Source of the DNA: DATJLY01 sp963729295
Lineage (GTDB): Bacteria; Pseudomonadota; Alphaproteobacteria; ATCC43930; CGMCC-115725
NCBI GenBank assembly: GCA_963729295.1
Contig: CAVSNJ010000025.1
Location: forward strand, 558,001 to 622,000
Direction: 5' to 3'
DNA length: 64,000 nucleotides
The notes under the pieces were generated by a model that saw only the letters and a list, made by a program, of their open reading frames with translations, made no database searches and was not told the origin of the DNA. Positions 16,842 through 27,749 of the stretch are shown here, piece by piece (position 1 is the stretch's first letter; each line of letters begins with the position of its first letter). Made by a program: the position numbers and the translations under genes.

Positions 16842-19619
16842 ATGAGCACGATCGAGCGCCAGCGCGACATCGTCGACCGCCGCGCCCTCCAGGGCCGCGT
16901 CGATGAACTGGCCGCGCCCGGCGAGGCGGCGGCCCGCAGCGCCGTCGCCGAGATTTTGAAGCGTGCGCTGGCCGACGGCCGCGCCGAGGTGCGCCGCCGC
17001 TTCGAGGCGGGCTCGTCCGGCACCGAGGCGACGCAGGCATTGGCCTTCCTGGTCGATCAGGTGATCCGCGTCCTTTACGACTTCGCCGTGACGCGGGCAT
17101 ATCCGCTCGGCGCTCCGACCGCGGGCGAGCGCCTCGCCATCGTCGCGGTCGGCGGCTATGGCCGCGGCGAACTCGCGCCCTACTCCGACGTCGATCTCCT
17201 GTTCCTCTATCCCTACAAGGAGACGCCGCATACCGAGCAGGTCGTCGAATACATGCTCTACACGCTCTGGGATGCGGGGCTCAAGGTCGGCCAGGCGACG
17301 CGCTCGATCGACGAGACGATCGCGCGCGCCAAAGGGGACCTCACGATCCGCACCGCCGTGCTCGAGGCGCGCTATGTGTGGGGCGACCAGGATCTCTATC
17401 TCGATTTGAAGCGCCGCTTCGAGGTCGAGGTGATGAAGGGCACCGGCGGCCAGTTCCTCGAGGCGAAGCTCGAGGAGCGCGACAAGCGCCACACGCGTCT
17501 GGGCGATTCGCGCTACCTGGTCGAGCCCAACGTCAAAGAGGGCAAGGGCGGCTTGCGCGATCTCCACACCCTCTTCTGGATCGCGAAATACATCTACCGC
17601 GTCGATGACGTGGCCGATCTCGTCGAGCGCAAGGTGCTGAACGCCGACGAGGCGCAGCGCTTCCAGCATGCGCAGAATTTCCTCTGGACCGTGCGCTGCC
17701 ACCTGCACTTCCTCACGAGCCGCGGCGAGGACCGCCTCACCTTCGATCTGCAAAGCGAAGTCGGCACGCGCATGGGCTACACCGACCATGCCGGATCGCG
17801 CGGCGTCGAGCGCTTCATGAAGCACTATTTCCTGATCGCCAAGGACGTCGGCGATCTGACGCGCATCTTCTGCTCGCTCCTCGAGAGCGAGCAGCAGCGC
17901 CAGCCGCTGTTCTCGTGGCGCCGCTGGGGCCGCAAGAAGCGCAACGTCGCCGGCTTCACGGTCGATGCCAACCGGCTCGACGTCGCGGACGAACAGGCGT
18001 TCCGCGACGATCCGGTGAATTTCCTCCGCCTTTTCCACGCCGCCGACGAGCACGGGCTCGACATTCACCCGCACGCGCTTCGCCTCATCACCCAGTCATT
18101 GAAGCTGATCGACGGCAAGTTGCGCGAGGATCCCGAAGCGAACCGCCTCTTCATGGAAATACTGACCTCGCGGCACGACCCCGAGACGACGCTCCGGCGC
18201 ATGAACGAGGCGGGCGTGTTCGGTCGCTTTCTCCCTGATTTCGGCCGTGTCGTGGCGCAGATGCAGTACGACATGTATCACGTCTATACGGTCGACGAGC
18301 ACACGATCTTCGCGATCGGCATCCTGCACACGATCGAGACGGGCGAATTGAAGGACGAGCTGCCGCTCGCGACGGCGCTCATGCCGACGATCAATTCGCG
18401 CCGCGCGCTCTATCTCGCGGTGCTGCTGCACGACATCGCGAAGGGCCGCGGCGGCGACCATTCCATCCTGGGCGAGCAGGTCGCCGAGAAAGTGGGACCC
18501 CGCGTGGGCCTCTCCGCCGAGGAGACCGAGACCGTCGCCTGGCTCGTGCGCTGGCATCTCCTGATGAGCAGCACGGCCTTCAAGCTCGACATCGACGATC
18601 CCGAGACCATCCGCAATTTCGCCGAGCAGGTGCAATCGCCCGAGCGGCTGAAGCTCCTCCTCATCCTCACCGTCGCCGACATCCGCGCGGTCGGCCCGAA
18701 AGTGTGGAACGGCTGGAAGGCGACGCTCTTGCGCGAGGTCTATCACCGCGCGGCGGACGTCATGTCGGGCGGCCTTGCGGCCGATGCGCGCGACGCGCGC
18801 GTCAAGACGCACCAGCAGGACGTGCGCGCGCACTTACGCGATTTCTCCGATGCGGAGTTCGACTCGTTCGTCGCCAAGACCTATCCCGCGCACTGGCTCT
18901 TGTTCGAGCCGCAATCGATCGCGCGCCAGGCGCGGCTGACGCGCGAGGCCGAGCGGAGCGGCGCCCCGCTCACCGTCGATACGCGCGTCGATCCGGCGCG
19001 CGCCGTCACCGAGGTGACGCTCTACACGGCCGATCATCCCGGCCTCTTCTCGCGCATGGCGGGCGCGCTCGCGCTGGCGGGCGCCAACATCGTCGATGCG
19101 CGCATCCTCACGCTCTCGAACGGCATGGCGCTCGACACCTTCCTCGTGCAGGACCGCCAGGGCGGCGCATTCGACCGGCCGGAAAAGATCGCGAAGCTCG
19201 CCGTGCTGTTCGAGAACGTGCTGTCGGGCCGCATCAAGCCGCATATCGAATTGAACGAGCCGCCGGCGATCGCAAGCCGCACGCGCGTCTTCCACGTGGC
19301 CCCCCGCGTCCTCATCAACAACACGGCAAGCCGCACGCACACCGTGGTCGAAGTGAACGGCCGCGACCGGCCGGGCCTCCTCTACGAGCTGACGCGCGCC
19401 TTGACGCAGCTCAGTCTCCAGATCTTCAGCGCCAAGATCTCGACCTATGGCGAGAAGGTGGTCGACGTCTTCTATGTGAAGGATCTGTTCGGCCACAAGG
19501 TCGACCGCGAGGAGCGCATCAAGGCGATCCGCGAGCGGCTGACGTCGGCGCTCTCCGAGCCCGATGCGGCCTCGCCCCCGCCGCGCCGGCGCGCGCGCGC
19601 GCGGCCTGCGGCAGAATAG
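16842..19619 (+). CDS. glnD: [Protein-PII] uridylyltransferase/uridylyl-removing enzyme GlnD
   Basis: This 925-residue nitrogen sensor has all expected domains. The nucleotidyltransferase domain has GGYGRGELAPYSDVDLLFL (about residues 103-121). The PII-uridylyltransferase linker follows, then the HD hydrolase domain with LLHDIAKGRGGDHS (about residue 528). Two C-terminal ACT domains (VTLYTADHPGLFSRMAGALA and VVEVNGRDRPGLLYELTRAL) sense glutamine. It adds UMP to PII proteins when glutamine is low and removes it when high. It lies downstream of mutS and an orphan binding protein; no PII gene or glnA is nearby. The Arg/Ala/Pro-rich C-terminal tail is variable. Confidence 0.97.
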   Translation: MSTIERQRDIVDRRALQGRVDELAAPGEAAARSAVAEILKRALADGRAEVRRRFEAGSSGTEATQALAFLVDQVIRVLYDFAVTRAYPLGAPTAGERLAIVAVGGYGRGELAPYSDVDLLFLYPYKETPHTEQVVEYMLYTLWDAGLKVGQATRSIDETIARAKGDLTIRTAVLEARYVWGDQDLYLDLKRRFEVEVMKGTGGQFLEAKLEERDKRHTRLGDSRYLVEPNVKEGKGGLRDLHTLFWIAKYIYRVDDVADLVERKVLNADEAQRFQHAQNFLWTVRCHLHFLTSRGEDRLTFDLQSEVGTRMGYTDHAGSRGVERFMKHYFLIAKDVGDLTRIFCSLLESEQQRQPLFSWRRWGRKKRNVAGFTVDANRLDVADEQAFRDDPVNFLRLFHAADEHGLDIHPHALRLITQSLKLIDGKLREDPEANRLFMEILTSRHDPETTLRRMNEAGVFGRFLPDFGRVVAQMQYDMYHVYTVDEHTIFAIGILHTIETGELKDELPLATALMPTINSRRALYLAVLLHDIAKGRGGDHSILGEQVAEKVGPRVGLSAEETETVAWLVRWHLLMSSTAFKLDIDDPETIRNFAEQVQSPERLKLLLILTVADIRAVGPKVWNGWKATLLREVYHRAADVMSGGLAADARDARVKTHQQDVRAHLRDFSDAEFDSFVAKTYPAHWLLFEPQSIARQARLTREAERSGAPLTVDTRVDPARAVTEVTLYTADHPGLFSRMAGALALAGANIVDARILTLSNGMALDTFLVQDRQGGAFDRPEKIAKLAVLFENVLSGRIKPHIELNEPPAIASRTRVFHVAPRVLINNTASRTHTVVEVNGRDRPGLLYELTRALTQLSLQIFSAKISTYGEKVVDVFYVKDLFGHKVDREERIKAIRERLTSALSEPDAASPPPRRRARARPAAE

Positions 19620-19683
19620 GCGCGGGCCTTATCGGCGTTTGCCGCCGCGCGGGGGTCCGATCCATCGCGGTTGAAGCATCTTT

Positions 19684-19764
19684 CCGTCACCCCCGCGGAA
19701 GCGGGGGTCCAGGGCCACCGCACGTCGCCTGCCCCTGGGTCCCCCCTTGCGCGGGAACGACGAT
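19684..19764. repeat. Palindromic intergenic repeat between glnD and phasin gene
   Basis: The left part contains a perfect hairpin CCCCCGC-GGAA-GCGGGGG (19690-19707). An imperfect complementary arm, CTGGGTCCCCCCTTGCGCGG then GAACGACG, lies about 30 bases further on. The structure sits between two convergent genes (glnD plus, phasin minus). It could serve as a bidirectional transcript end, but lacks a clear T tract. Related sequence is seen at the window's left edge. Confidence 0.7.
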
Positions 19765-19785
19765 TTGGCCTGGGCGAATCCGGTG

Positions 19786-20220
19786 CTAGGCGGCCTTTTT
19801 TGCCAGCTCGCGCACCTCGTCGAGCCCCTCGCTCACGCGCTTGGCGATGACGTTCATCGCATCCGCGTTGGCCTTGGTCATGAACTCCGCCAAGTCGCGG
19901 AAATTCTCGAGGCCCTTCTCGATCGCCTTCCTGGAAAATTCCGCGTGGCGCTGGAGCCGGTCCTCCATCGAACCGTCGGGCTTGGTGATCTCGCTCAGCA
20001 TCGCCTGCAAATCTTCCATCGATTGCCGCGCGAGCTCGAGGTTGCGCTTGACCCAGCTCTGCGTGCTCTCGAGGGCGAGCTGGTTCGCTTGCGTCAGCGC
20101 TTCGAGGTTGCGGCGCTGCGCTTGCGCCATCGCTTCGAGATCGATGTTGGGAATCTTCCACTCGCCCATCACGCGGCGGAAATCGAACGTGCCTTCGCCA
20201 CTCGAATTGACGCTTGCCAT
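19786..20220 (-). CDS. Phasin family protein
   Basis: The 144-residue, fully helical, soluble protein has the phasin pattern. A short N-terminal FDFRRVMGEWKIPNIDLEAM leads into long amphipathic helices (AQAQRRNLEALTQANQLALE, TQSWVKRNLELARQS, FMTKANADAMNVIAKRVSEG). It ends in a lysine/alanine tail. Phasins coat polyhydroxyalkanoate granules and control their size. No PHA synthase gene is in the window. The start follows GGGAGGCATCA. It is convergent with glnD across a palindromic repeat. Confidence 0.85.
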   Translation of the reverse strand: MASVNSSGEGTFDFRRVMGEWKIPNIDLEAMAQAQRRNLEALTQANQLALESTQSWVKRNLELARQSMEDLQAMLSEITKPDGSMEDRLQRHAEFSRKAIEKGLENFRDLAEFMTKANADAMNVIAKRVSEGLDEVRELAKKAA

Positions 20221-20331
20221 TGATGCCTCCCGTCTTGCAGCGGAGATTGGGGCGGCGCGGGGCGCGCTTGGCCCGGCGCATCGCCGTTGTGCGAAGGATA
20301 GGTCGCGCCGGCGCGGCGCGACAAGGCGTGC

Positions 20332-21552
20332 TTAAGGGTGACGCTTTGCCGGGCGCGGCAATTTGAGCCCTGGCGCGAGCGCCAAGATCGCGATCGTGCC
20401 GACCGCAGCCGGCGCGAAGGCGAGCGCGGCGATGCCGGTCAAATCCCAGGCAAATCCGCCGATGATCGGTAAAACCACGGCGCACGGATAGCTGATGGTG
20501 AACATCGCCGCCGAGACCCGGTGCACATCCTCGGCCGCGCCCAGAAGCGCCGGCAGCGCCAGCATGAGGATCAGGAGCACGGCATTGGCGCCGCCAAGGA
20601 GTGCTGCCCACCACACGATGCCCAAGTCCCGGCTCGACAAAATGCCGATGACGCTGAGCCCGACCAGCGCGCCCATCGCGAGATAGGTCGAGCGGCGCGG
20701 CGCAAGGCGCCCGGCGAACAGAATCATGAGCAGCGAGCCGGGGAGCTGGCCGCCATTCAACCCTGTCAGCACGTCGCCGACCAGGTCCGGGCGCCCGACC
20801 ATGTGCAGGTAGTCGGGCAGAAAAGTGTTGGCGCTGAAGTAGATGGTATTGACGCCGCCGAGCATGAAGCCGAGCCGCCAGATCATCGGATCGCGCCAAT
20901 CGGGCCACCAGCGCTGCGCCGCCGCCGCGCCGGGCGCGCGTCCGGCCGGCGCGCGTGGGGCGAAGCCCGCGACGAGCGCCGCCGTCGCGACGATCGGCAC
21001 CGCCCACAGCACCAGCGACACCCGCCAGCTCCCGCCCGCAAGCGGCAGCACCACGGGAATGGCGAGCGCCACGGCCAGCACCTCGGACACCAGAAGCCCG
21101 TTGCTGTAGACCGCGGTGGCGAAGCCGATCCGGTCCGGCATCCAGTCGCGCACCAGGCGCGGCATCGCCGGCTGCATGATCGAAACGCCGGCGCCCATCG
21201 CGATCGTCGCGGCGTAAAGCGTGAGGAGTCCGGGCGCTGCGCCCCGCGCGGCGCACCCCGCCGCCGTCAGCAGCAGCCCGACGACGAGGGTCGGGCGCCC
21301 GCCGAAGCGCGCGATCAGCATCGCGCCGGGAATGGCGGCAAAGGCCAGCAGCAGCGACGGCAGGCTGCCGAGCGTGCCGATCGCGGCCTCACTGATCCCG
21401 AGATCGCGGTGGATGAGCGGCAGGAGCGGGGCGATCGCGAGCAGCGTCAGGCGCAGCGACATGCCGGCGAGCCACAGCAGCGTCAGCGTCAGGCCGGTCC
21501 GCCACGCGCTCGCCCCGGCGGTCGGGCCGCGCTCTTCGACCGCGTCCCCCAT
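20332..21552 (-). CDS. MFS transporter, CynX/NimT-like
   Basis: This 406-residue, 12-helix major facilitator protein has the cytoplasmic loop 2-3 motif ARFGGRPTL after SLPSLLLAFAAIPGAML. Layout and sequence resemble the CynX/NimT (cyanate/2-nitroimidazole-type) anion:cation symporter subgroup. The substrate is unknown. The gene starts immediately after the stop of the upstream binding-protein gene. A GTG at 21555 directly following TAG, or the adjacent ATG at 21552, could initiate. The tight spacing suggests both work on the same compound, although binding proteins do not usually pair with MFS carriers, so this is inference. Confidence 0.85.
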   Translation of the reverse strand: MGDAVEERGPTAGASAWRTGLTLTLLWLAGMSLRLTLLAIAPLLPLIHRDLGISEAAIGTLGSLPSLLLAFAAIPGAMLIARFGGRPTLVVGLLLTAAGCAARGAAPGLLTLYAATIAMGAGVSIMQPAMPRLVRDWMPDRIGFATAVYSNGLLVSEVLAVALAIPVVLPLAGGSWRVSLVLWAVPIVATAALVAGFAPRAPAGRAPGAAAAQRWWPDWRDPMIWRLGFMLGGVNTIYFSANTFLPDYLHMVGRPDLVGDVLTGLNGGQLPGSLLMILFAGRLAPRRSTYLAMGALVGLSVIGILSSRDLGIVWWAALLGGANAVLLILMLALPALLGAAEDVHRVSAAMFTISYPCAVVLPIIGGFAWDLTGIAALAFAPAAVGTIAILALAPGLKLPRPAKRHP

Positions 21553-21555
21553 CAC

Positions 21556-22575
21556 CTAATGAGCCGCCGCGCCCGCTCTGGCGAGGCTCGCCGCTGCGCG
21601 GTGGACGAGGTCGGCCGAGACCATGCGGTCCATCGCGATCGGCTCCTTGTAGGTGAGGCGGCCGTCCTTCATGTGCTGCCGCTCCTGCCGGCGGATGCTG
21701 TCCTCGTACTTGCCGATGTCGAGATCGGGGTCCCAGCCATAGGGATATGCCGCGACGATGATCTCGGGCTTGATCTTCGTCGCCTGCGCGATGATGTCGA
21801 CGATCGCGGGCTTGGTGCGATAGCCGATCGCGTCGCGCGCGCCGCGGATCATGGCGCGCAGGAACCGCTCGCCCACCTCCGGCCGCTCGCGCAGGAACTT
21901 GCCGCTGAAGAAATAGACCGTCGTCATGTCGCCGCCGCCGGCGCCGCCCTCGGGCGCGACGAGCGCGGCGAGACCCTCCTCGATCGCCAGGGTCGCGAAC
22001 GGCTCGGCCGGGATCGCCGCGTCGATCCCCTTGTTGCGTAGCGCCACCACCATTTCCGGGAAGGCGATCATGGTCTCGTTCACGTCTTTGAGGCCCATGC
22101 CGTATTTCTCGAGGATGAGCGACAGGAAATACTCGGGGCTCGCGCCCGGCGTGTTGACGGCGACGGTGCGGCCTCTCAAGTCGGCGCCGGTCTTGATCGC
22201 GCCGCCGTCCCATAGGTCCTTCCGCGCGATGAGCGGCGTCGCCGTGACCGGCAGCGGCTGGATGCCGAGCGAGGCGACGGCGCGCAGATCGAGGCCCTGG
22301 CTCGCGGCGTTGAAGAAGCCGGCGTTGATCGCGCCCATGGCAACGTCCATCTGGCCGGTGGCGAGCGCCGCGACCGCGTCCTGCGCGCCGCGATAATTCG
22401 ATCCGTCCGACGCGATGCGCTCGGCCGCCAGATAGCCTTTCGCGGCGGCGATGTAGTAGGGCGCGCTCGCGACCGAGACCGCGAGGCCGAGCACGATCTT
22501 GTCGGGCGGCGCCTGGGCCGCGGCCGCCGACGCGAAAGCGGCCAGCACGAGCGCGAGCGCCCAACGCAGCATCAT
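21556..22575 (-). CDS. NMT1/SsuA-like ABC transporter substrate-binding protein
   Basis: The protein has 339 residues with an N-terminal signal peptide (about residues 1-20, ending ASAAAAQA). The mature part has the nitrate/sulfonate/taurine/thiamine-precursor binding fold: IVLGLAVSVASAPYYIAAAKGYLAAE near the start, and DLRGRTVAVNTPGASPEYFL in the middle. It should capture a small anionic or heterocyclic compound in the periplasm. No cognate permease or ATPase is adjacent; an MFS gene follows directly. It lies 67 bases downstream of dnaJ on the same strand. Substrate not determinable. Confidence 0.87.
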   Translation of the reverse strand: MMLRWALALVLAAFASAAAAQAPPDKIVLGLAVSVASAPYYIAAAKGYLAAERIASDGSNYRGAQDAVAALATGQMDVAMGAINAGFFNAASQGLDLRAVASLGIQPLPVTATPLIARKDLWDGGAIKTGADLRGRTVAVNTPGASPEYFLSLILEKYGMGLKDVNETMIAFPEMVVALRNKGIDAAIPAEPFATLAIEEGLAALVAPEGGAGGGDMTTVYFFSGKFLRERPEVGERFLRAMIRGARDAIGYRTKPAIVDIIAQATKIKPEIIVAAYPYGWDPDLDIGKYEDSIRRQERQHMKDGRLTYKEPIAMDRMVSADLVHRAAASLARAGAAAH

Positions 22576-22642
22576 CGCCGATCCCCCCGTGATTTCGCGC
22601 CAGTATAGGGCGGTGCGTTGGCGGAGGGCGATGCCTTCGCCG

Positions 22643-23776
22643 CTATTCGCGCAGATCTTCGAAGAACTCCCGGACCTTGGCGAAGAAGCCTTCGCTCTCC
22701 GGCTGGGTGTGCGCGGCTTCGCCCGCCTTCTCGAACTCGCGCAGCAATTCCTGCTGGCGCTTGGTGAGGTTCACCGGCGTCTCGACCGCGACCTCGACAT
22801 ACATGTCGCCGCGCGCGGGCGAGCGCAGCACCGACATGCCCTTGTTGCGCAGGCGGAACTGGTGGCCCGATTGGGTTCCGGCCGGGATCGCGACCTTGAC
22901 GCGGCCGCCATCGATCGCCGGCACCTCGATCGCGCCGCCCAGCGTTGCCGTCGCCATCGAGATCGGCACGCGGCAATGGATGTGCGAGCCGTCGCGCTGG
23001 AACAGGCGATGCGGCTTCACGGTGAGGAAGATGTAGAGGTCGCCCGCCGATCCGCCGCGCACGCCCGCCTCGCCTTCGCCGGCGAGCCGGATGCGCGTGC
23101 CGTCCTCGACGCCCGCGGGGATGTTGACGCTGAGATTTTTTTCCTTCTTCACGCGGCCCTGGCCGCCGCAGGTGCGGCACGGATTGTCGATGACGCGGCC
23201 GGCGCCGTGGCACGAGGGGCAGGTGCGCTCGAGCGTGAAGAAGCCCTGCTGCGCGCGCACCCGCCCGGCGCCGTGGCAAGTCGGGCAGTTGACGGGCCGC
23301 GAGCCGGGCGCGGCGCCGGTCCCGCCGCATGGCTCGCACGGCGCCAGCGTCTGCACCCGGATCGTCGTCTGCTGGCCCTTGAAGGCTTCGTCGAGCGCGA
23401 TCTCCAGGTTGTAGCGCAGGTCGGTGCCGCGATTGTTGCCGCCGCCGCCGCGCCGCCCGGTGAAATCGCCGAACATCTCGTCGAAGATGTCGGCGAACCC
23501 CGTGGCAAAGCCGAAATCGCCGGCGCCGGCGCCCGGGCCGCGCCCGGCATTCTCGAACGCGGCGTGGCCGAAGCGGTCATAGGCGGCGCGCTTCTGCTCG
23601 TCCTTGAGGACCTCGTAGGCCTCGCTGATGTCCTTGAATTTCTGCTCGGCTTTCTTGTCGCCCGGATTGCGGTCCGGGTGATGCTGCATCGCGAGCTTGC
23701 GATAAGCCTTCTTGAGGTCGTCGGGCGAAGCGGTCCGCGCCACGCCCAGGAGTTCGTAATAGTCTTGCTTGGCCAT
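22643..23776 (-). CDS. dnaJ: Chaperone protein DnaJ
   Basis: The 377-residue type I Hsp40 is complete. The J domain has HHPDRNPGD (HPD at about 34-36). It is followed by a Gly/Phe-rich linker (GRGPGAGAGDFGFATGFADIF), then four CxxCxGxG zinc repeats (CEPCGGTG, CPTCHGAG, CPSCHGAG, CRTCGGQG) and C-terminal substrate-binding domains. It delivers unfolded clients to DnaK and stimulates its ATPase. It follows dnaK on the same strand after a 92-base gap containing a GC-rich hairpin. Confidence 0.98.
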   Translation of the reverse strand: MAKQDYYELLGVARTASPDDLKKAYRKLAMQHHPDRNPGDKKAEQKFKDISEAYEVLKDEQKRAAYDRFGHAAFENAGRGPGAGAGDFGFATGFADIFDEMFGDFTGRRGGGGNNRGTDLRYNLEIALDEAFKGQQTTIRVQTLAPCEPCGGTGAAPGSRPVNCPTCHGAGRVRAQQGFFTLERTCPSCHGAGRVIDNPCRTCGGQGRVKKEKNLSVNIPAGVEDGTRIRLAGEGEAGVRGGSAGDLYIFLTVKPHRLFQRDGSHIHCRVPISMATATLGGAIEVPAIDGGRVKVAIPAGTQSGHQFRLRNKGMSVLRSPARGDMYVEVAVETPVNLTKRQQELLREFEKAGEAAHTQPESEGFFAKVREFFEDLRE

Positions 23777-23813
23777 TTTTCGTCGAACTCTGGACCTCGA
23801 TCTCCCTCATGCG

Positions 23814-23846
23814 ACCGCCCCGAGGACGAAAAGTCTCCGGGGCGGT
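23814..23846 (-). promoter_or_regulatory. GC-rich hairpin in dnaK-dnaJ gap
   Basis: The dnaK-dnaJ intergenic segment can fold with a 9-bp outer stem (ACCGCCCCG against CGGGGCGGT), a two-base mismatch and a 3-bp inner stem around a TTTTC loop. No run of T follows on the minus strand, so it is not a typical intrinsic terminator. It may lower read-through to dnaJ or stabilise the dnaK transcript, which would fit the usual excess of DnaK over DnaJ. The function is inference. Confidence 0.55.
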
Positions 23847-23868
23847 TTCTGTCCTGTCCGGCGCGTCC

Positions 23869-25836
<1,968 letters not shown>

Positions 25837-25925
25837 AGCCACCTCTTCGTGCAGCAGGGCCGCGCAGCCCCTGGAGGCACTGCGCCCGCCCCCTCGGTTG
25901 GTCAAGGGATACCTGTGAATTAGAG

Positions 25926-25957
25926 CTTATATATGGAGACTTGCGCCGCTCTACAAC
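25926..25957 (-). promoter_or_regulatory. Putative sigma-32-type promoter for dnaK
   Basis: Upstream of dnaK on the minus strand, GTTGTA (25957-25952) is followed after 15 bases by CCATATATAAG (25936-25926). This resembles the heat-shock sigma factor -10 element CCCCATnT and a weak CTTG-type -35. The strongly AT-rich block is rare in this GC-rich sequence. It is 90 to 121 bases from the dnaK ATG. The assignment rests on consensus matching only. Confidence 0.5.
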
Positions 25958-26004
25958 GGGCCGGGCGCGGCCAAAAATGCGACAACTGGCCTGAGCGACG
26001 GCCC

Positions 26005-26571
26005 CTAGACCACCTCGTCGACCCGCGGGCGCTCGCCCGAGGCCTTGGCGACGCCGACCATGGCCGGGCGCAGCAGCCGGTCGTGGATGAGGTAGCCCGG
26101 CTGAAGGACATGGACGATGGTGCCGGCCGGCCGGCCGGGCGCGTCGACCTCGAACACCGCCTCGTGCAAATTGTGGTCGAAGCGGTCGCCCGGCTGGGGC
26201 TCGACCTTCTTCACGCCATGGCGTTCCAGCGTGGCGAGCAGCTCGCGCTCGGTGGCGGCGACGCCCGCGAGGAGGGTGCGGATGACGCCGTCCTCGGCCG
26301 TGTCGGCGGGCACGCTGTCGAGCGCGCGGCGCAGATTGTCGGCGACGCTCAGCACGTCCTTGGCGAAGTTTTGCAGGCTGTAGCGCTGCGCGTCCTCGCG
26401 CTCGCGTTGCCCGCGGCGCCGCACGTTCTCGGTTTCGGCAAGGGCGCGCAGGAGCTTGTCGCGGCTCTCGGCAAGCTCGGCCTCGAGCGCCGCCACGCGC
26501 TCACCGGCATTTTGCTCGCCGGCGGGTGAAGTCTCCGCGGCGCCGATCGCGCCGTCATCGTCCTCGGCCAT
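26005..26571 (-). CDS. grpE: Nucleotide exchange factor GrpE
   Basis: This 188-residue protein has an acidic N-terminus, a long coiled-coil (about residues 25-80, VAALEAELAESRDKLLRALAETENVRRR) and the C-terminal beta wing with GDRFDHNLHEAVFEV and IVHVLQPGYLIHDRLLRPAMVGVAK. It releases ADP from DnaK. The ATG at 26571 lies 14 bases after the hrcA stop. A TTG seven codons upstream is possible but less likely. It forms an hrcA-grpE pair with dnaK-dnaJ following. Confidence 0.96.
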   Translation of the reverse strand: MAEDDDGAIGAAETSPAGEQNAGERVAALEAELAESRDKLLRALAETENVRRRGQREREDAQRYSLQNFAKDVLSVADNLRRALDSVPADTAEDGVIRTLLAGVAATERELLATLERHGVKKVEPQPGDRFDHNLHEAVFEVDAPGRPAGTIVHVLQPGYLIHDRLLRPAMVGVAKASGERPRVDEVV

Positions 26572-26584
26572 GGGTCCCGATCCG

Positions 26585-27643
26585 TTATCCAAGAAGCCGG
26601 CCGATCACCTTCGCGGTGTAGTCGACCAGCGGGATGATGCGCGCGTAGTTGAGCCGCGTCGGGCCGATCACGCCGATCGCGCCCAGCACCTGCTCGCGCG
26701 CATTGCCATAGGGTGCCACGATCATCGAACAGCCGGCGACGCCGAACAGCGGATTGTCGGCGCCGATATAGATCTGCACGCCTTCGCCGTCGCGCGCCGC
26801 GTCGAGCAGCCGCACCATCGCCTCGCGCGTTTCGAGCACGTCGAACAGCGTGCGCAGCCGTTCGAGATCGGCGAGCGCGGTCACGTCGTGCAGAAGCTGC
26901 GCCTGGCCCCTGACGATGAGCACGCCTTCCTCGCTGCTGCCCGACCATGACGCGAGCCCGGCCTCGACGACGCGCGCGGTGAGTTCGTCGAGCTGCGCGC
27001 GGCGGCTTTCGATCTCGGCGAGGACGGCCGTCTTCGCCTCGTCGATCGTGGAGCCGACGAGCCGCGCGTTGAGATAATTGGTGGCGGCGATGAGGTTCGC
27101 GGCCGGCGTGCCGATCGGCACGTCGATGAGGCGGTTCTCGACCAGCCCGTCCTCGGTCACCATGACGACGAGCGCGCGCGTGCCGGTCAGCGGCACGAAC
27201 TCGATATGCTTCAAGCGCGCTTCGGTCTTGGGCGCGAAGACGAGGCCGGCGCAGCGCGACAGGCCCGAAAGCGTGGAAATCGCCTCCTCGAGCGCCTGAG
27301 CCAAGGATTTGCCCGAGGCGGCGAGGCGCCCGTCGATGTTGCGGCGCTCGTCCTCGGTCAGGCCGCCCACTTCCAAGAGCCCGGAGACGAACAGCCGGAG
27401 GCCGGCCTCGGTCGGCAGCCGCCCGGCCGAGGTGTGCGGCGAGAACAGCAGCCCCGCTTCTTCGAGGTCGGCGAGCACGTTGCGGATGGTCGCGGGCGAG
27501 AGATCGAGGCTGCTGCGCCGCGACAGGGTGCGCGAGCCGACCGGGTCGCCGGTCTCGACGTAGGAATCCACCACCATCCGGAAGATTTCCCGGCTGCGAT
27601 CGTTGAGCTCGGTGATGAGCGGCTTGGCCACAGGCTCTCTCAT
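26585..27643 (-). CDS. hrcA: Heat-inducible transcription repressor HrcA
   Basis: The 352-residue repressor has an N-terminal winged helix (RSREIFRMVVDSYVETGDPVG with SRTLSR and LSPATIRNVLADLEEAGLL), then the GAF-like and inserted dimerisation domains. The final segment is GAIGVIGPTRLNYARIIPLVDYTAKVIG. It represses chaperone genes by binding the CIRCE inverted repeat. No CIRCE element is visible near hrcA, grpE or dnaK, so its target is probably a groESL operon elsewhere. It is divergent from rph with a 106-base gap, a common alphaproteobacterial arrangement. Confidence 0.96.
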   Translation of the reverse strand: MREPVAKPLITELNDRSREIFRMVVDSYVETGDPVGSRTLSRRSSLDLSPATIRNVLADLEEAGLLFSPHTSAGRLPTEAGLRLFVSGLLEVGGLTEDERRNIDGRLAASGKSLAQALEEAISTLSGLSRCAGLVFAPKTEARLKHIEFVPLTGTRALVVMVTEDGLVENRLIDVPIGTPAANLIAATNYLNARLVGSTIDEAKTAVLAEIESRRAQLDELTARVVEAGLASWSGSSEEGVLIVRGQAQLLHDVTALADLERLRTLFDVLETREAMVRLLDAARDGEGVQIYIGADNPLFGVAGCSMIVAPYGNAREQVLGAIGVIGPTRLNYARIIPLVDYTAKVIGRLLG

Positions 27644-27749
27644 GCCGCGCCAAAATGTAAGGAGGGTACCCCTGAGCGTCAACCGGCGCCGCTTTACGCT
27701 GTGGCGCCCGCGCCCTAGTCTCGCCCCCGTTTTCCAAGGGAAAAAACGC

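Noticed and set aside
27644..27749. Possible CIRCE operator between hrcA and rph
   Set aside because: No TTAGCACTC/GAGTGCTAA inverted repeat could be found in this gap or upstream of dnaK.
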